A DNA stretch of 64,000 nucleotides, from assembly GCF_041397485.1 (NCBI RefSeq), contig NZ_JAWKWO010000001.1:124001-188000 (forward strand), in the 5' to 3' direction. The position numbers were made by a program, and so were the translations under genes. Within the stretch, counting starts at the first letter, position 1. Every line of letters starts with the position of its first letter. The notes beneath the pieces are model-generated. The model saw nothing but the letters and a program-made list of their open reading frames with translations. It did no database searches and was not told the origin of the DNA. Positions 18,201 to 25,850 of the stretch are shown piece by piece. Source of the DNA: Zhengella sp020637775 (GTDB lineage: Bacteria > Pseudomonadota > Alphaproteobacteria > Rhizobiales > Rhizobiaceae).

Positions 18201-19891
18201 TCGTCGACGGCATAGGCAAACAGGGCCGTATCGAGCGGCGCGCCGGACGCGTTCACGGTAATCGTCTGGCCGTCGAGACCGACATCCGCTCCCGCCAGGG
18301 CCGTCACCGAGACGATGCCGAGCGGGTCGAGATCGGGATCCCGGTCGTTCTGCAGCAACTGGTCAATATCGATCACGAACGACTGATCACGCGATTCGAA
18401 GCGGTCATCGATGGCCCAGGGCGCACCATTCGTGCCATCGAGATGCAAGACCATGTCGTCGAAGACAACACGCTCCACCGCGTGAAGCGTATCGGTTCCC
18501 AGATCACCGTCGCCGGCCTGAAGATCCTCGATCACGAAATTGTCGCCGGCCGGCGTCACCCGGAAATCCGTGGACTGTCCCGCGTAAAACGCGAAGTCGA
18601 TCCCCTCGCCGCCTTCAATCGAGTCGTCGCCGGGGCCACCGGTCAGCACATCGGGCTCCCGCCCGCCTGTCAAACTGTCATTTCCCGGACCGCCATCCAG
18701 CGCAACCGGTCCGCCATCGCCGGCTGTCAGCGTATCATTGCCCAGGCCGCCGATCACCGCTTCGACATTCAGCGCGGCCGCATCGGCCTGAACATCCTCG
18801 CTGGTGACAAACCACAGGACGTCGGAACCTGGCCCGCCATCCATGGGCGCGGAATCATCCACGCTGAGCAGTATGTCGTCGCCGCCAAGGGCATACAGGG
18901 CCGCTCCCTCGTAGACCCCCATCAGGATGTCGCGGCCTTCCGTTCCGTTCAGCGTTTCGCCCGGCGCGAGCGTTATCGCCTTCGTATCGAACCGCAAATC
19001 GGGGGTGCCGATATCGACGAGGCCGAGACGCCCGCTTTCGCCGCTGCCCAGCATGAACTGAACCCATGCGCGGATGTCCGTGCCATAGGTGTCGATGGGC
19101 GGATCGGACTCCATCACGGGCATGGTCAGGTCGATCGACACGAGGTCGATTTCGGCAAGCGATTTCAAATGTTGCGCCGGCACACCATTGGCATCGGGGA
19201 CAAGCGTGACGGCGACGACATCGGCAAATGCCGGGTCATCCTGGTCGAAGACGCCATCCCCGTTGGCATCGAGGCTGGCTAGCGCATCGAGCGAGGAGCG
19301 GAAGTCACGCCCGGCAAAGGCCGGTGAAAGCAGTTCCTGCAACCCCTCGATCTGCCCGTCATGATCCAGGTCGACCGCCAGGGCATGGTCGCCGGGACCG
19401 AGCCAGACATAGGTATCGGTGGGGCCCGTATTGGTGATGTCGGTATATGCGAATGGCCCCAGCGCCAGATCCTGTCCATCGAGGCGAAAGACGAGCGGAT
19501 CGAATTTCTTCATCTGCTTCTGGGCAGAGGCCGTCATCGTTGAAATGAGGATGTCGATGGCCTCAAGCGGGTCCTTGGGCGGCACGAAATTGAGGCCGAT
19601 CGCCTTGGATGTCTCCTGCACCGCCTTGCCGACCGCCGCTTCCACGGCAGCTTTCCTGGCATTGTCCCAATAGGCATAGTTTCCAAAGGATTCCTTGGCA
19701 TTGTTGCCGATCTTCTGGATCGAATCGACGATGGTCTTGAGCGCCTTCTTCGTCTCGCGATCCGCGGGGCTTTGCGTATCGACATGCCACCACGGAGAAT
19801 CGGGCGCCTGCCCGTCGCCCAGCGCATCCCGGGTTCCTTCCCTCGGAAACACATCACCTGACGGCGGATCGACCAAATTCCTGGCGGCCAT
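15254..19891 (-). CDS. Large RTX/subtilase/P-domain/DUF4214 protein, catalytic Asp replaced by Glu
   Basis: A 1545-residue acidic protein with no N-terminal signal, probably exported by a type I system. In order it has: an N-terminal helical region; two EF-hand-like loops (DLDHDGQIEG near 173, DANGDGVFDQDD near 206); RTX nonapeptides (GGPGNDSLTGG, about 395-435); a cadherin-like domain; an S8 subtilase domain (about 595-880) with His644 (GTDAHGVAV), Asn748 (FAAGNAS) and Ser826 (GTSLAAP); a P-domain (about 930-1035); a serralysin-like RTX block; a cadherin-like domain; more RTX; and a C-terminal DUF4214 (about 1420-1540). The position of the catalytic Asp reads Glu616 (IHIAINEVN). The ATG at 19891 has GGAGG about 8 nt upstream. 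No T1SS genes are in the window. Confidence 0.9.
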   Translation of the reverse strand: MAARNLVDPPSGDVFPREGTRDALGDGQAPDSPWWHVDTQSPADRETKKALKTIVDSIQKIGNNAKESFGNYAYWDNARKAAVEAAVGKAVQETSKAIGLNFVPPKDPLEAIDILISTMTASAQKQMKKFDPLVFRLDGQDLALGPFAYTDITNTGPTDTYVWLGPGDHALAVDLDHDGQIEGLQELLSPAFAGRDFRSSLDALASLDANGDGVFDQDDPAFADVVAVTLVPDANGVPAQHLKSLAEIDLVSIDLTMPVMESDPPIDTYGTDIRAWVQFMLGSGESGRLGLVDIGTPDLRFDTKAITLAPGETLNGTEGRDILMGVYEGAALYALGGDDILLSVDDSAPMDGGPGSDVLWFVTSEDVQADAAALNVEAVIGGLGNDTLTAGDGGPVALDGGPGNDSLTGGREPDVLTGGPGDDSIEGGEGIDFAFYAGQSTDFRVTPAGDNFVIEDLQAGDGDLGTDTLHAVERVVFDDMVLHLDGTNGAPWAIDDRFESRDQSFVIDIDQLLQNDRDPDLDPLGIVSVTALAGADVGLDGQTITVNASGAPLDTALFAYAVDDGHGGQDTALARIDFNILPDDSLFDTQWQLESVNVASVWPDYTGAGIHIAINEVNAFPTDHPDISAARIANAGTTAGTDAHGVAVTALALGARANGGIVGTAYDARYSVWYQGDIFLDPGHDFFTNWRTDPAAADVRIVNNSWSLPELFYGGLFGDERIRLAGMIDFAENARDGLGGIVVFAAGNASDEERRADHKLMTNDRHAIAVGAVDYSGQAEGSVPGTCVLVVAPGEDVTTADALGDAGYFDAADVLGSDYGTLTGTSLAAPVVSGVIALMLQANPGLGARDVQQILAYSASWNDRLDERWQWNGAGDWNGGALHTSDQYGFGLVDARAAVRLAETWDRQSTYANLSTQDLGKPAAPVSIAGGEAVASTIVAPAGGLVIEHVELTFDSSFLALTSQVTISLTSPSGTTALINPLAPIQQTRDYPAGWTFSSNEFWGEDGEGTWTLSVEHFGSQWDSATIDWSLELFGRPENGDDIYIYTDEFGLFDPLAETGRFTLSDSGGTDTINAAAVTTDTGIDLVAGSGSFIAGQVLTIDPGTAIENAWGGDGDDVIAGNALGNRLGGGRGNDLLAGREGRDVFVFRPGDGADLIADFEIGQDLLDLTAFDASHAASAIANARAGSVIIDFGAGDVLVLDGLDPSGFGLEDVLLAPGPPSDIVNVLPLTIEENAAAGTLLTTFLAVDPNIADTHVFSLVDDAGGRFVIDGNALKVAPGASIDYEAATVHMIRVAAVDNTGLRFEKDFGVAVTDLSGLVIMGTPEPDNLQGTPEDDTIYALGSDDLVFETTGPDVIDGADGHDTVVYGGSRADYAQDLQADGSILVDKPDGSTDTLISIERIDLLDGDYVYDIGSDNLGFGYRIYQASFGRTPDEGGVRFWIDVLDILDSWGYSTYAKQQYVASEFIGSDEFQALYGANPSNYDYIDAMYQNVLYRLPDQEGYDFWVGGMEAGLTREDILIAFTECDENFNNNIANIDDGVWVL

Positions 19892-20032
19892 TTCTTCATC
19901 CTCCCAACGCAGCCAGCAGCGGGATTTTCCGAACGGCCTCACGCCCCCGGTCCGGTGTCTCTCCGCGACGCCGGCAATCGGCCGGCGCGCAATGGCGCTG
20001 TTGAAAGGAGAGGCATTTCGCGGCCGGCCGGC

Positions 20033-20048
20033 ATTGACTGTCGTCAAT
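20033..20048. promoter_or_regulatory. Inverted repeat upstream of the RTX protease gene
   Basis: ATTGAC (20033-20038) and GTCAAT (20043-20048) form a perfect 6-bp inverted repeat with a 4-nt spacer, in the untranslated region of the protease gene. It could be a regulator binding site. The match is short enough to occur by chance. Confidence 0.25.
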
Positions 20049-20309
20049 CGGGGCTGCGAATTGATGCGAGGACAGCGATTGCATCCTGTCCTGGGGGCAG
20101 CTTTCCGCTTCCATGAAAACGGTCGCGAAAAAGCGGAACCACGGAACCGTGGAGGCTGAACGCAAGAGGCGTTTGCAGCTCTGTTGCCTCGTGAAGCTTC
20201 CGGCCTGGATGCCGGCTGGTGTTCACCGCGACTTGATCAGCGAAATGGCCAGTTGAAGCAACCGCAAAGCGGCTGCCCGTCCCGCGCATTTCGATATTCC
20301 AGGCGTATC

Positions 20310-20338
20310 AAAAGGGAATTTTCCAGCCGGAAAAGTTC
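20310..20338 (-). terminator. Putative terminator downstream of tRNA-Lys
   Basis: On the minus strand, 18 nt past the tRNA 3' end, GAA-C-TTTTCC pairs with GGAAAA-TTC around the loop GGCT, followed by CCCTTTT. The stem is AT-rich with one bulged base, so it is a weak intrinsic terminator. Confidence 0.4.
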
Positions 20339-20356
20339 AGATTGTCCGATTGTTTT

Positions 20357-20432
20357 TGGTGAGCGCGCAGGGGTTCGAACCCTGGACCTACTGATTAAAA
20401 GTCAGTTGCTCTACCAGCTGAGCTACGCGCTC
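20357..20432 (-). tRNA. tRNA-Lys (anticodon TTT)
   Basis: A complete 76-nt cloverleaf on the minus strand. The acceptor stem GAGCGCG pairs with CGCGCTC, the discriminator is A and CCA is encoded. The anticodon stem-loop is CTGAC-TTTTAAT-CAG with anticodon TTT at 20399-20397. The T-arm contains GGTTCGAACC. It has its own promoter (20471-20499). Confidence 0.97.
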
Positions 20433-20470
20433 CCGCCGGACGGCCAAAGCGGCGCCGCGAAAGTGGGCGG

Positions 20471-20499
20471 ACCATATTCAGGGCCTGCCGACCGGTCAA
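20471..20499 (-). promoter_or_regulatory. Sigma-70 promoter for tRNA-Lys
   Basis: On the minus strand TTGACC (20499-20494) and TATGGT (20476-20471) are separated by exactly 17 nt, with initiation expected near 20464, about 30 nt before the tRNA 5' end. The terminator of the carboxypeptidase gene lies directly upstream, insulating this promoter. Confidence 0.7.
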
Positions 20500-20503
20500 C
20501 ACC

Positions 20504-20525
20504 AAAATCCCGTTTTTGCCCGGGA
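20504..20525 (-). terminator. Putative intrinsic terminator of the carboxypeptidase gene
   Basis: On the minus strand TCCCG-GGCAAAAA-CGGGA is followed by TTTT, starting 34 nt after the stop of the D-Ala-D-Ala carboxypeptidase gene. The stem is short (5 bp), so confidence is moderate. Confidence 0.5.
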
Positions 20526-20559
20526 ATCAGGCCTTTCTTCCGCCATTTTCATTGCCGGT

Positions 20560-21381
20560 CTATTTCGCATAGGCCGCGATGAGCTGACGGACCCGCGCAT
20601 CGCGTTCACGTGCGCTATCGCCACCCATCACGACCACGATGAAGTGCTTGCCCCGCCGTGTGACCGATGTGACGATGTTGAATCCGGAGGCGCGGATATA
20701 GCCTGTCTTGATCCCGTCCACGCCGGGATCACCCAGAAGGCGATTGTGACCACGTATGGTGCGGCCGTTATAGGTGAATTCCTTCAGGTCGAAATAATGG
20801 AAATATTGCGGAAACCGCTTGCGCAGCAGGATGCCGAGGCGCGCCATGTCGCGCGCCGTTGTCATCTGTGCCTGGTCTGGCAGTCCCGAGGCATTGCGGA
20901 AACGGGTGCGGCTGAGCCCGAGCGACCGGGCCCTTTGCGTCATCAGGTCGCCGAACCGGCTTTCCGACCCGGCAATCAGTTCCCCGACCGCCGCAGCGAC
21001 ATCATTGGCCGACTTGACCGCCAGGGCGCGGATCGCCGTGTCCACCGGCAATTGCTCGCCGGCACGCACGCCGAGCTTGGAGGGCGGACGCCGGGCGGCA
21101 GTGGCGGATACCGGTATCGTGCCGTCGCGGGCGATCCTGCCCTGCTCGATGGCTTCGAAAAGCATGAAAAGCGTCATCATCTTTGTCAGCGAAGCGGGAA
21201 AACGCGCCGCATCGGCGTTTTCCGCATGAATTTCAGCGCCGGTGTCGGCATCGACAACGAGCGCGGAATATCGCCCCGACAGCGGTGCGAGTTCCACCAC
21301 GTCAACGCTCTGGCAGGCCGACAACACCATTGTCATCAGCAGGGCCAGGACTACCGGCACGCGCCGCGCACTGTTCAGCAT
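20560..21381 (-). CDS. D-alanyl-D-alanine carboxypeptidase-family lipoprotein (S11)
   Basis: A penicillin-binding protein of the peptidase S11 group that trims peptidoglycan stem peptides. All three active-site motifs are visible: SxxK in FPASLTKMM, SxN in VKSANDVAA and KTG in DGIKTGYI. From the ATG at 21381 the product is 273 residues and opens with a lipoprotein signal ending in the lipobox LSACQ, so it is probably anchored to a membrane through Cys. That differs from classic DacA/DacC enzymes, which use a C-terminal amphipathic anchor. GGGGGAG lies upstream of this start. Confidence 0.92.
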   Translation of the reverse strand: MLNSARRVPVVLALLMTMVLSACQSVDVVELAPLSGRYSALVVDADTGAEIHAENADAARFPASLTKMMTLFMLFEAIEQGRIARDGTIPVSATAARRPPSKLGVRAGEQLPVDTAIRALAVKSANDVAAAVGELIAGSESRFGDLMTQRARSLGLSRTRFRNASGLPDQAQMTTARDMARLGILLRKRFPQYFHYFDLKEFTYNGRTIRGHNRLLGDPGVDGIKTGYIRASGFNIVTSVTRRGKHFIVVVMGGDSARERDARVRQLIAAYAK

Positions 21382-21482
21382 GTTCTGCAAGGGCTCCCCC
21401 AAAGGTACCCGGTTCGACTGTCCGCTCCAGCCCCCGGAGCCTTTCAAAACCCTATCTGCAGTCCGCCTGCGCTTCAAGGCAT

Positions 21483-23447
21483 CTACCAGCCGCCGCCACC
21501 GCCGCCACCGCCGCCGCCACCTGAAAAACCGCCACCGCCTGAAAAACCCGAACCGGAGGATTTCGGGGCGGGCATCGAGGCGGCAAGGCTGCTCTCCAGA
21601 CCGGACGTGACGCCGCCAATGGATTCGGAAAAGCGATCAGCGCTGAACGCGTGGCCGCCGTACCAGTTCGGACCGTGGTATCCCACGGCGGCAGCCGTAC
21701 CGGCGGCCGCAGCCGACATGAGCCAGGCCTGAAAGGCGCTCGTCCAGGGTTTCTCCAGCCGCAAGGCGACCGCATAGGGGAGCAAGCCCTCGTAGTGCTC
21801 GGGCGACATGGACGGCGCACCCTTGAGGTTCATGCGATCGGCCTCGGCGAGGCGGATATAGGTCTTCAGCCCTTCGATGCCGTCCATCATCCGGCGCCCG
21901 AGTGGTGTGGGTGCGCCCATCAGCACATAGAAGACGCCATTGAGCACGGCGAGCGCCAGCAAGCCGCCGCCGAGAAGCGGTAGCCGGTCTTCCAGGATGG
22001 TCGAGAGGATTCCGCCCCCCATGGAAGTCAACATCAGGAGAATGAGGCCAGAGGCAAGCACCGCGTTGATCTTGCCGGCAAGGCCGGCACTGAAATTGCG
22101 GGCCGCATTGCCGATCACCACCGTTGCGACGACGCAGGCAATGCCCAGAAACACCATGAGCGCGATTTCTTCCTCGGCCAGATTTCCGAACACGACCGTT
22201 GCCACGAGCACCAGGATGGAGAGTACCAGGCCGCCAATCACCCAGCCGAGATTGCGAATGTAGAAGGCGTTGCGGTGCTCGCGTTCCATCGCATGGGAGA
22301 ACGAAGCCTGCATGGCCTTCACCTTCGGTCCGTCCGCCCTGGAAAGCTCAAGCCGCCCACCGTTGCGACCTATGGCCTTGACCAGCGCTGCCTCGCCGAC
22401 AGGCAGGCGAAGTGGCGGCGGCGCGCCCTTTTCCATGACGATGACTGTCTTCTTGCCCACATCCTCAAGCCGCACATGGCCCTTGACCGCCAGGCTCAGG
22501 ATGGCGGAGGCGATGGCACCCCAGCCGCCACCGGAAAGCCCCTTGCGGTCGATATAGCTGGTCAGCGCAGGCGATATGCCCTCCGGCGGATCCCAGCGCG
22601 GCACAATCACGCCAGCGGGAAGATCACGCCCAACCCTTGACCAGGCAAACAGGTAATAGGCCAGAACCAGCAGAAGGCCGGCGCCAAGCACCACCAGATC
22701 CCGGTTTTCGCGCAGCCAGTAGCGCATCTCGTCGGCCTGGTCCGGCTCGGCAATCAGCCCCTTGGCAAACCTGACACCAACGGTCAGTCCCTCGCGCGGG
22801 CCGAGCGGCCCGGTCGTGGCGAACGTGGCCGACCTGCGGTCATCGGAAATGGAAGAGACCGCGTTGTTGTCGCGCGATCCATAGGCGCCGGTGAAGGATA
22901 CCGTGTCCCCGATGCGCCCGCCCTGCGGCAGGGTGATCGTGGCGGTCGCGCGGTCGATGGGGAACATCCACGCATTGCCCGTGACATTCCAGAAAAGTTC
23001 GTCATGATCCTCGAAGAAACGGACCTGCCGGTCGGTGCTGTAGGCGATGCGGTATTCATAGACGCCGGGCGCGAGAAAGACGCCGGCATCGCCGACATAG
23101 ACACGGGCAACCTTCCTGTTGCGTTCAACGCGGAACGGTTCCGGCTTGCCGTCGCGGGTCACCGACCGGACGTCGAAGCCGACCGTTCTCATCCGCCCCG
23201 CGGCATCCTCGAATTGCAGGGGAAAATCGCGATAGATACCGCGCCGGATATCGCGCCCTTCTGCCCGGACACGGATGGTCTCGGTGACCGCCAGGCTACC
23301 GTCGTCCGCCATGTCCACTTGCGAATCGAAGGCGAGGATACGTTCCTGCGCCAAGGCGGAGGTGCCAAGAAAGACGAATATGGCAAGCAGGGCAGCGGCA
23401 CGGCGCAAACCCCGCAGCGGTTCACGAAAAACCCGGCGCATGGTCAC
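21483..23447 (-). CDS. DUF2207 membrane protein with glycine-rich tail
   Basis: A 654-residue protein with a signal peptide (AAALLAIFVFLGTSALAQ), an extracytoplasmic beta-rich DUF2207 domain over about residues 30-250, a membrane helix near 256-275 and four more hydrophobic segments around residues 400-520. It ends in a SGGGGFSGGGGG-type tail closing with Trp. Function is unknown. The family is widespread and usually sits beside LemA, as here. The lemA stop overlaps this start by 4 bp. Confidence 0.88.
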   Translation of the reverse strand: MTMRRVFREPLRGLRRAAALLAIFVFLGTSALAQERILAFDSQVDMADDGSLAVTETIRVRAEGRDIRRGIYRDFPLQFEDAAGRMRTVGFDVRSVTRDGKPEPFRVERNRKVARVYVGDAGVFLAPGVYEYRIAYSTDRQVRFFEDHDELFWNVTGNAWMFPIDRATATITLPQGGRIGDTVSFTGAYGSRDNNAVSSISDDRRSATFATTGPLGPREGLTVGVRFAKGLIAEPDQADEMRYWLRENRDLVVLGAGLLLVLAYYLFAWSRVGRDLPAGVIVPRWDPPEGISPALTSYIDRKGLSGGGWGAIASAILSLAVKGHVRLEDVGKKTVIVMEKGAPPPLRLPVGEAALVKAIGRNGGRLELSRADGPKVKAMQASFSHAMEREHRNAFYIRNLGWVIGGLVLSILVLVATVVFGNLAEEEIALMVFLGIACVVATVVIGNAARNFSAGLAGKINAVLASGLILLMLTSMGGGILSTILEDRLPLLGGGLLALAVLNGVFYVLMGAPTPLGRRMMDGIEGLKTYIRLAEADRMNLKGAPSMSPEHYEGLLPYAVALRLEKPWTSAFQAWLMSAAAAGTAAAVGYHGPNWYGGHAFSADRFSESIGGVTSGLESSLAASMPAPKSSGSGFSGGGGFSGGGGGGGGGGGW

Positions 23448-24004
23448 TGTCCGAAGCTGACTTCCGGGACGGCACGATCCGATGCGTTCTCGATCTCGAA
23501 ATAGTCGGCCTGCGAGAACTTGAACGTGCTGGCGACTAGATTGGAGGGGAAGCTCTCGACACGCACGTTCAGATCGCGGGCCGCGCCGTTGTAGTAGCGG
23601 CGCGCCATCTGCAATTCGCCCTCGATCTTGTCCAGCGTGCCCTGAAGATCGCGGAAATTCTCGTTGGCCTTGAGATCGGGATAGGCCTCGGCGACAGCCA
23701 TGAGCCGGCCAAGCGCCTGGGACAGCATGCCTTCCACCGCCGCACGCCCCGCGACGTCGTCGGCCGGAACGGACTGGGCGCGGGTGCGCATTTCGGTGAC
23801 CTTTTGCAGGGTTTCCTGCTCATGGTCGGCATAGCCCTTCACCGTGTTGACGATGTTGGGAATGAGGTCGGCGCGCCGCTTGAGCTGCACGTCGATGCCC
23901 GACCAGGCCTCGCGCACCATCTGGCGCGCCTTGACCAGGCCGTTATAGGTGACGATCGCGTAGAGCGCGAGCGCCGCGAGAATGACGATGCCGATGATAT
24001 CCAT
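23444..24004 (-). CDS. lemA: LemA family protein
   Basis: A 186-residue LemA protein: one N-terminal membrane helix (IIGIVILAALALYAIVTYNG) followed by a helical bundle with the conserved REAWSGIDVQLKRRADLIPN and the late RRYYNGAARDLNVRVESFPS motifs. The molecular role of LemA is not settled. Pairing with a DUF2207 protein is a recurring arrangement and suggests a shared envelope function. It lies 71 bp downstream of pyrG on the same strand. Confidence 0.93.
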   Translation of the reverse strand: MDIIGIVILAALALYAIVTYNGLVKARQMVREAWSGIDVQLKRRADLIPNIVNTVKGYADHEQETLQKVTEMRTRAQSVPADDVAGRAAVEGMLSQALGRLMAVAEAYPDLKANENFRDLQGTLDKIEGELQMARRYYNGAARDLNVRVESFPSNLVASTFKFSQADYFEIENASDRAVPEVSFGQ

Positions 24005-24075
24005 GCCCGTCCCCCTTGCTCAGATTCGTACGGGAGACGGTAACACCGTAGTGCGGCAATGTCGCGTGGCCTTCG

Positions 24076-25704
24076 TCACACCAGCCGGCTTTGCTCCACG
24101 GCTGCGGCAATGAAGCTGGCGAAAAGCGGATGCGGCTCGAATGGACGCGATTTCAGCTCCGGGTGGTACTGGACGCCTATGAACCAGGGATGATCGGCAT
24201 ATTCCACGGTTTCGGGCAGGACGCCATCGGGCGACAGGCCAGAAAAGACAAGGCCGCAGGATTCGAGCCTGTCCATGTAATCGATATTGACCTCGAAACG
24301 GTGGCGATGGCGCTCCGAAATGGCGGTCGATCCATAAATTCCCGCGATTCGCGTGCCTTCCTTCAACTGGGACGGATAGGCGCCAAGGCGCATCGTACCG
24401 CCAAGGTCGCCCGAGGCCTTGCGCTTTTCCAGCATGTTGCCTTTCAGCCATTCGGTCATCAGGCCGACGACGGGTTCCGCCGTCTCGCCGAATTCCGTGG
24501 ATGACGCATTGGCAATGCCGGCCAGCGACCGCGCCGCTTCCAGGCACGCCATCTGCATGCCGAAACAGATACCGAAATAGGGCACCTTGCGCTCACGGGC
24601 GAACTTGGCCGCGAGGATCTTGCCCTCCGCGCCGCGTTCGCCAAAGCCGCCGGGAACGAGGATGCCATGAACCTTTTCGAGCCATGGGGCCGGGTCTTCC
24701 TTCTCGAAGATTTCCGCCTCGATCCATTCCAGCCTGACCCGGACCCGGTTGGCCATGCCGCCATGGGTCAGGGCCTCGATCAGCGACTTGTAGGCGTCCT
24801 TGAGCCCGGTATATTTGCCCACCACGGCAATGGTGACTTCGCCTTCCGGATTGTGGATCCGGTCGGAGACCTCCTGCCAGCGCTCCATGCGCGGCTTGGG
24901 CGCCGGATCAATGCCAAAGGCGGAAAGCACTTCGCCATCCAGACCTTCGGCATGATAGGCGATCGGCACGTCATAGATGTTGGCGACATCCAGCGCCTGG
25001 ATGACCGCACTTTCTCGAACGTTGCAGAACAGCGACAGCTTGCGCCGCTCCTCCGACGGGATCGTACGGTCGGCCCGCACCAGAAGGATGTCCGGCGCAA
25101 TGCCGATGGAGCGCAATTCCTTGACCGAATGCTGCGTCGGCTTGGTCTTCAGCTCGCCAGCCGCCGGGATATAGGGCATGAGGGTGAGGTGAATGTAGAT
25201 GGCCTGGCCGCGCGGCAGGTCGTTGCCAAGCTGGCGGATGGCCTCAAGGAACGGCATGGCCTCGATGTCGCCCACCGTACCGCCGATCTCGCACAGGACG
25301 AAATCGTAGTCGTCATTGCCCTCAAGGACGAAATCCTTGATTTCATTGGTGACATGGGGAATGACCTGAACGGTTGCGCCGAGGTAGTCGCCGCGCCGTT
25401 CCTTGTCGATGATATTCTTGTAGATGCGGCCGGTGGTGATGTTGTCCTGCTGGTTCGCAGACCGGCCGGTGAACCGCTCGTAGTGGCCGAGATCGAGGTC
25501 GGTTTCCGCCCCGTCGTCGGTCACAAAGACTTCGCCATGCTGATAGGGCGACATCGTGCCCGGATCAACGTTGAGATAGGGGTCGAGTTTCCTGATCCGA
25601 ACACGGTAGCCACGCGCCTGAAGCAGAGCGCCAAGCGCTGCCGCAGCGATGCCTTTGCCGAGGGAGGAAACCACGCCGCCAGTGATGAAAACATATCGCG
25701 CCAT
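24076..25704 (-). CDS. pyrG: CTP synthase
   Basis: CTP synthase aminates UTP to CTP using glutamine. The 542-residue protein has the N-terminal synthetase domain beginning YVFITGGVVSSLGKGIAAA (P-loop) and the C-terminal class I glutamine amidotransferase domain with the catalytic Cys in FGICFGMQ and the His-Glu pair in QYHPELKS. Length is standard. In many Rhizobiales pyrG is preceded by secG. Here the upstream neighbour is an L,D-transpeptidase gene whose transcript is ended by a terminator before pyrG. Confidence 0.97.
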   Translation of the reverse strand: MARYVFITGGVVSSLGKGIAAAALGALLQARGYRVRIRKLDPYLNVDPGTMSPYQHGEVFVTDDGAETDLDLGHYERFTGRSANQQDNITTGRIYKNIIDKERRGDYLGATVQVIPHVTNEIKDFVLEGNDDYDFVLCEIGGTVGDIEAMPFLEAIRQLGNDLPRGQAIYIHLTLMPYIPAAGELKTKPTQHSVKELRSIGIAPDILLVRADRTIPSEERRKLSLFCNVRESAVIQALDVANIYDVPIAYHAEGLDGEVLSAFGIDPAPKPRMERWQEVSDRIHNPEGEVTIAVVGKYTGLKDAYKSLIEALTHGGMANRVRVRLEWIEAEIFEKEDPAPWLEKVHGILVPGGFGERGAEGKILAAKFARERKVPYFGICFGMQMACLEAARSLAGIANASSTEFGETAEPVVGLMTEWLKGNMLEKRKASGDLGGTMRLGAYPSQLKEGTRIAGIYGSTAISERHRHRFEVNIDYMDRLESCGLVFSGLSPDGVLPETVEYADHPWFIGVQYHPELKSRPFEPHPLFASFIAAAVEQSRLV

Positions 25705-25798
25705 GGGATTGGAGGGTTATCGCGCCCGAGCCGATTCCGCCAGTCCAAAAATCCCGCATGGCGATTTTTTCCACCGCCGCCGGCATGCTTGCGGCGGT

Positions 25799-25832
25799 AA
25801 AAAGGGCAGGCTTGCCTTGCCGGCCCCTGCCC
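25799..25832 (-). terminator. Intrinsic terminator of the L,D-transpeptidase gene
   Basis: On the minus strand GGGCAGG (25832-25826) and CCTGCCC (25810-25804) form a perfect 7-bp stem directly followed by TTTTT, starting 19 nt after the L,D-transpeptidase stop. A second hairpin (ACCGCCGC/GCGGCGGT, 25773-25798) and an AAAAATC...GATTTTT repeat (25747-25770) lie just downstream, ahead of pyrG. Confidence 0.75.
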
Positions 25833-25850
25833 GCGCCAGACGGAAAACGA

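Larger units (their letters stand above)
19892..20356. other. 465-bp gap without a convincing gene, protease upstream region
   Basis: No reading frame here has protein-like composition. The right end holds a terminator-like hairpin for tRNA-Lys (20310-20338). About 140-160 bp upstream of the protease start is a short inverted repeat, ATTGAC-N4-GTCAAT (20033-20048). The protease promoter must lie in this stretch but no clear -35/-10 pair was found. Confidence 0.6.

Noticed and set aside
15860..18700. GC-rich repeats as a possible CRISPR or non-coding repeat array
   Set aside because: They encode GGxGxD-type RTX nonapeptides in frame, with no uniform repeat and spacer pattern.
17594..19282. 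562-codon plus-strand frame opposite the RTX protease
   Set aside because: Antisense shadow. The protease frame has clear domains and a Shine-Dalgarno site.
19892..20289. Minus-strand frames of 80-90 codons upstream of the protease
   Set aside because: Composition is Arg/Ser/Cys-rich with no homology-like features or ribosome binding site.
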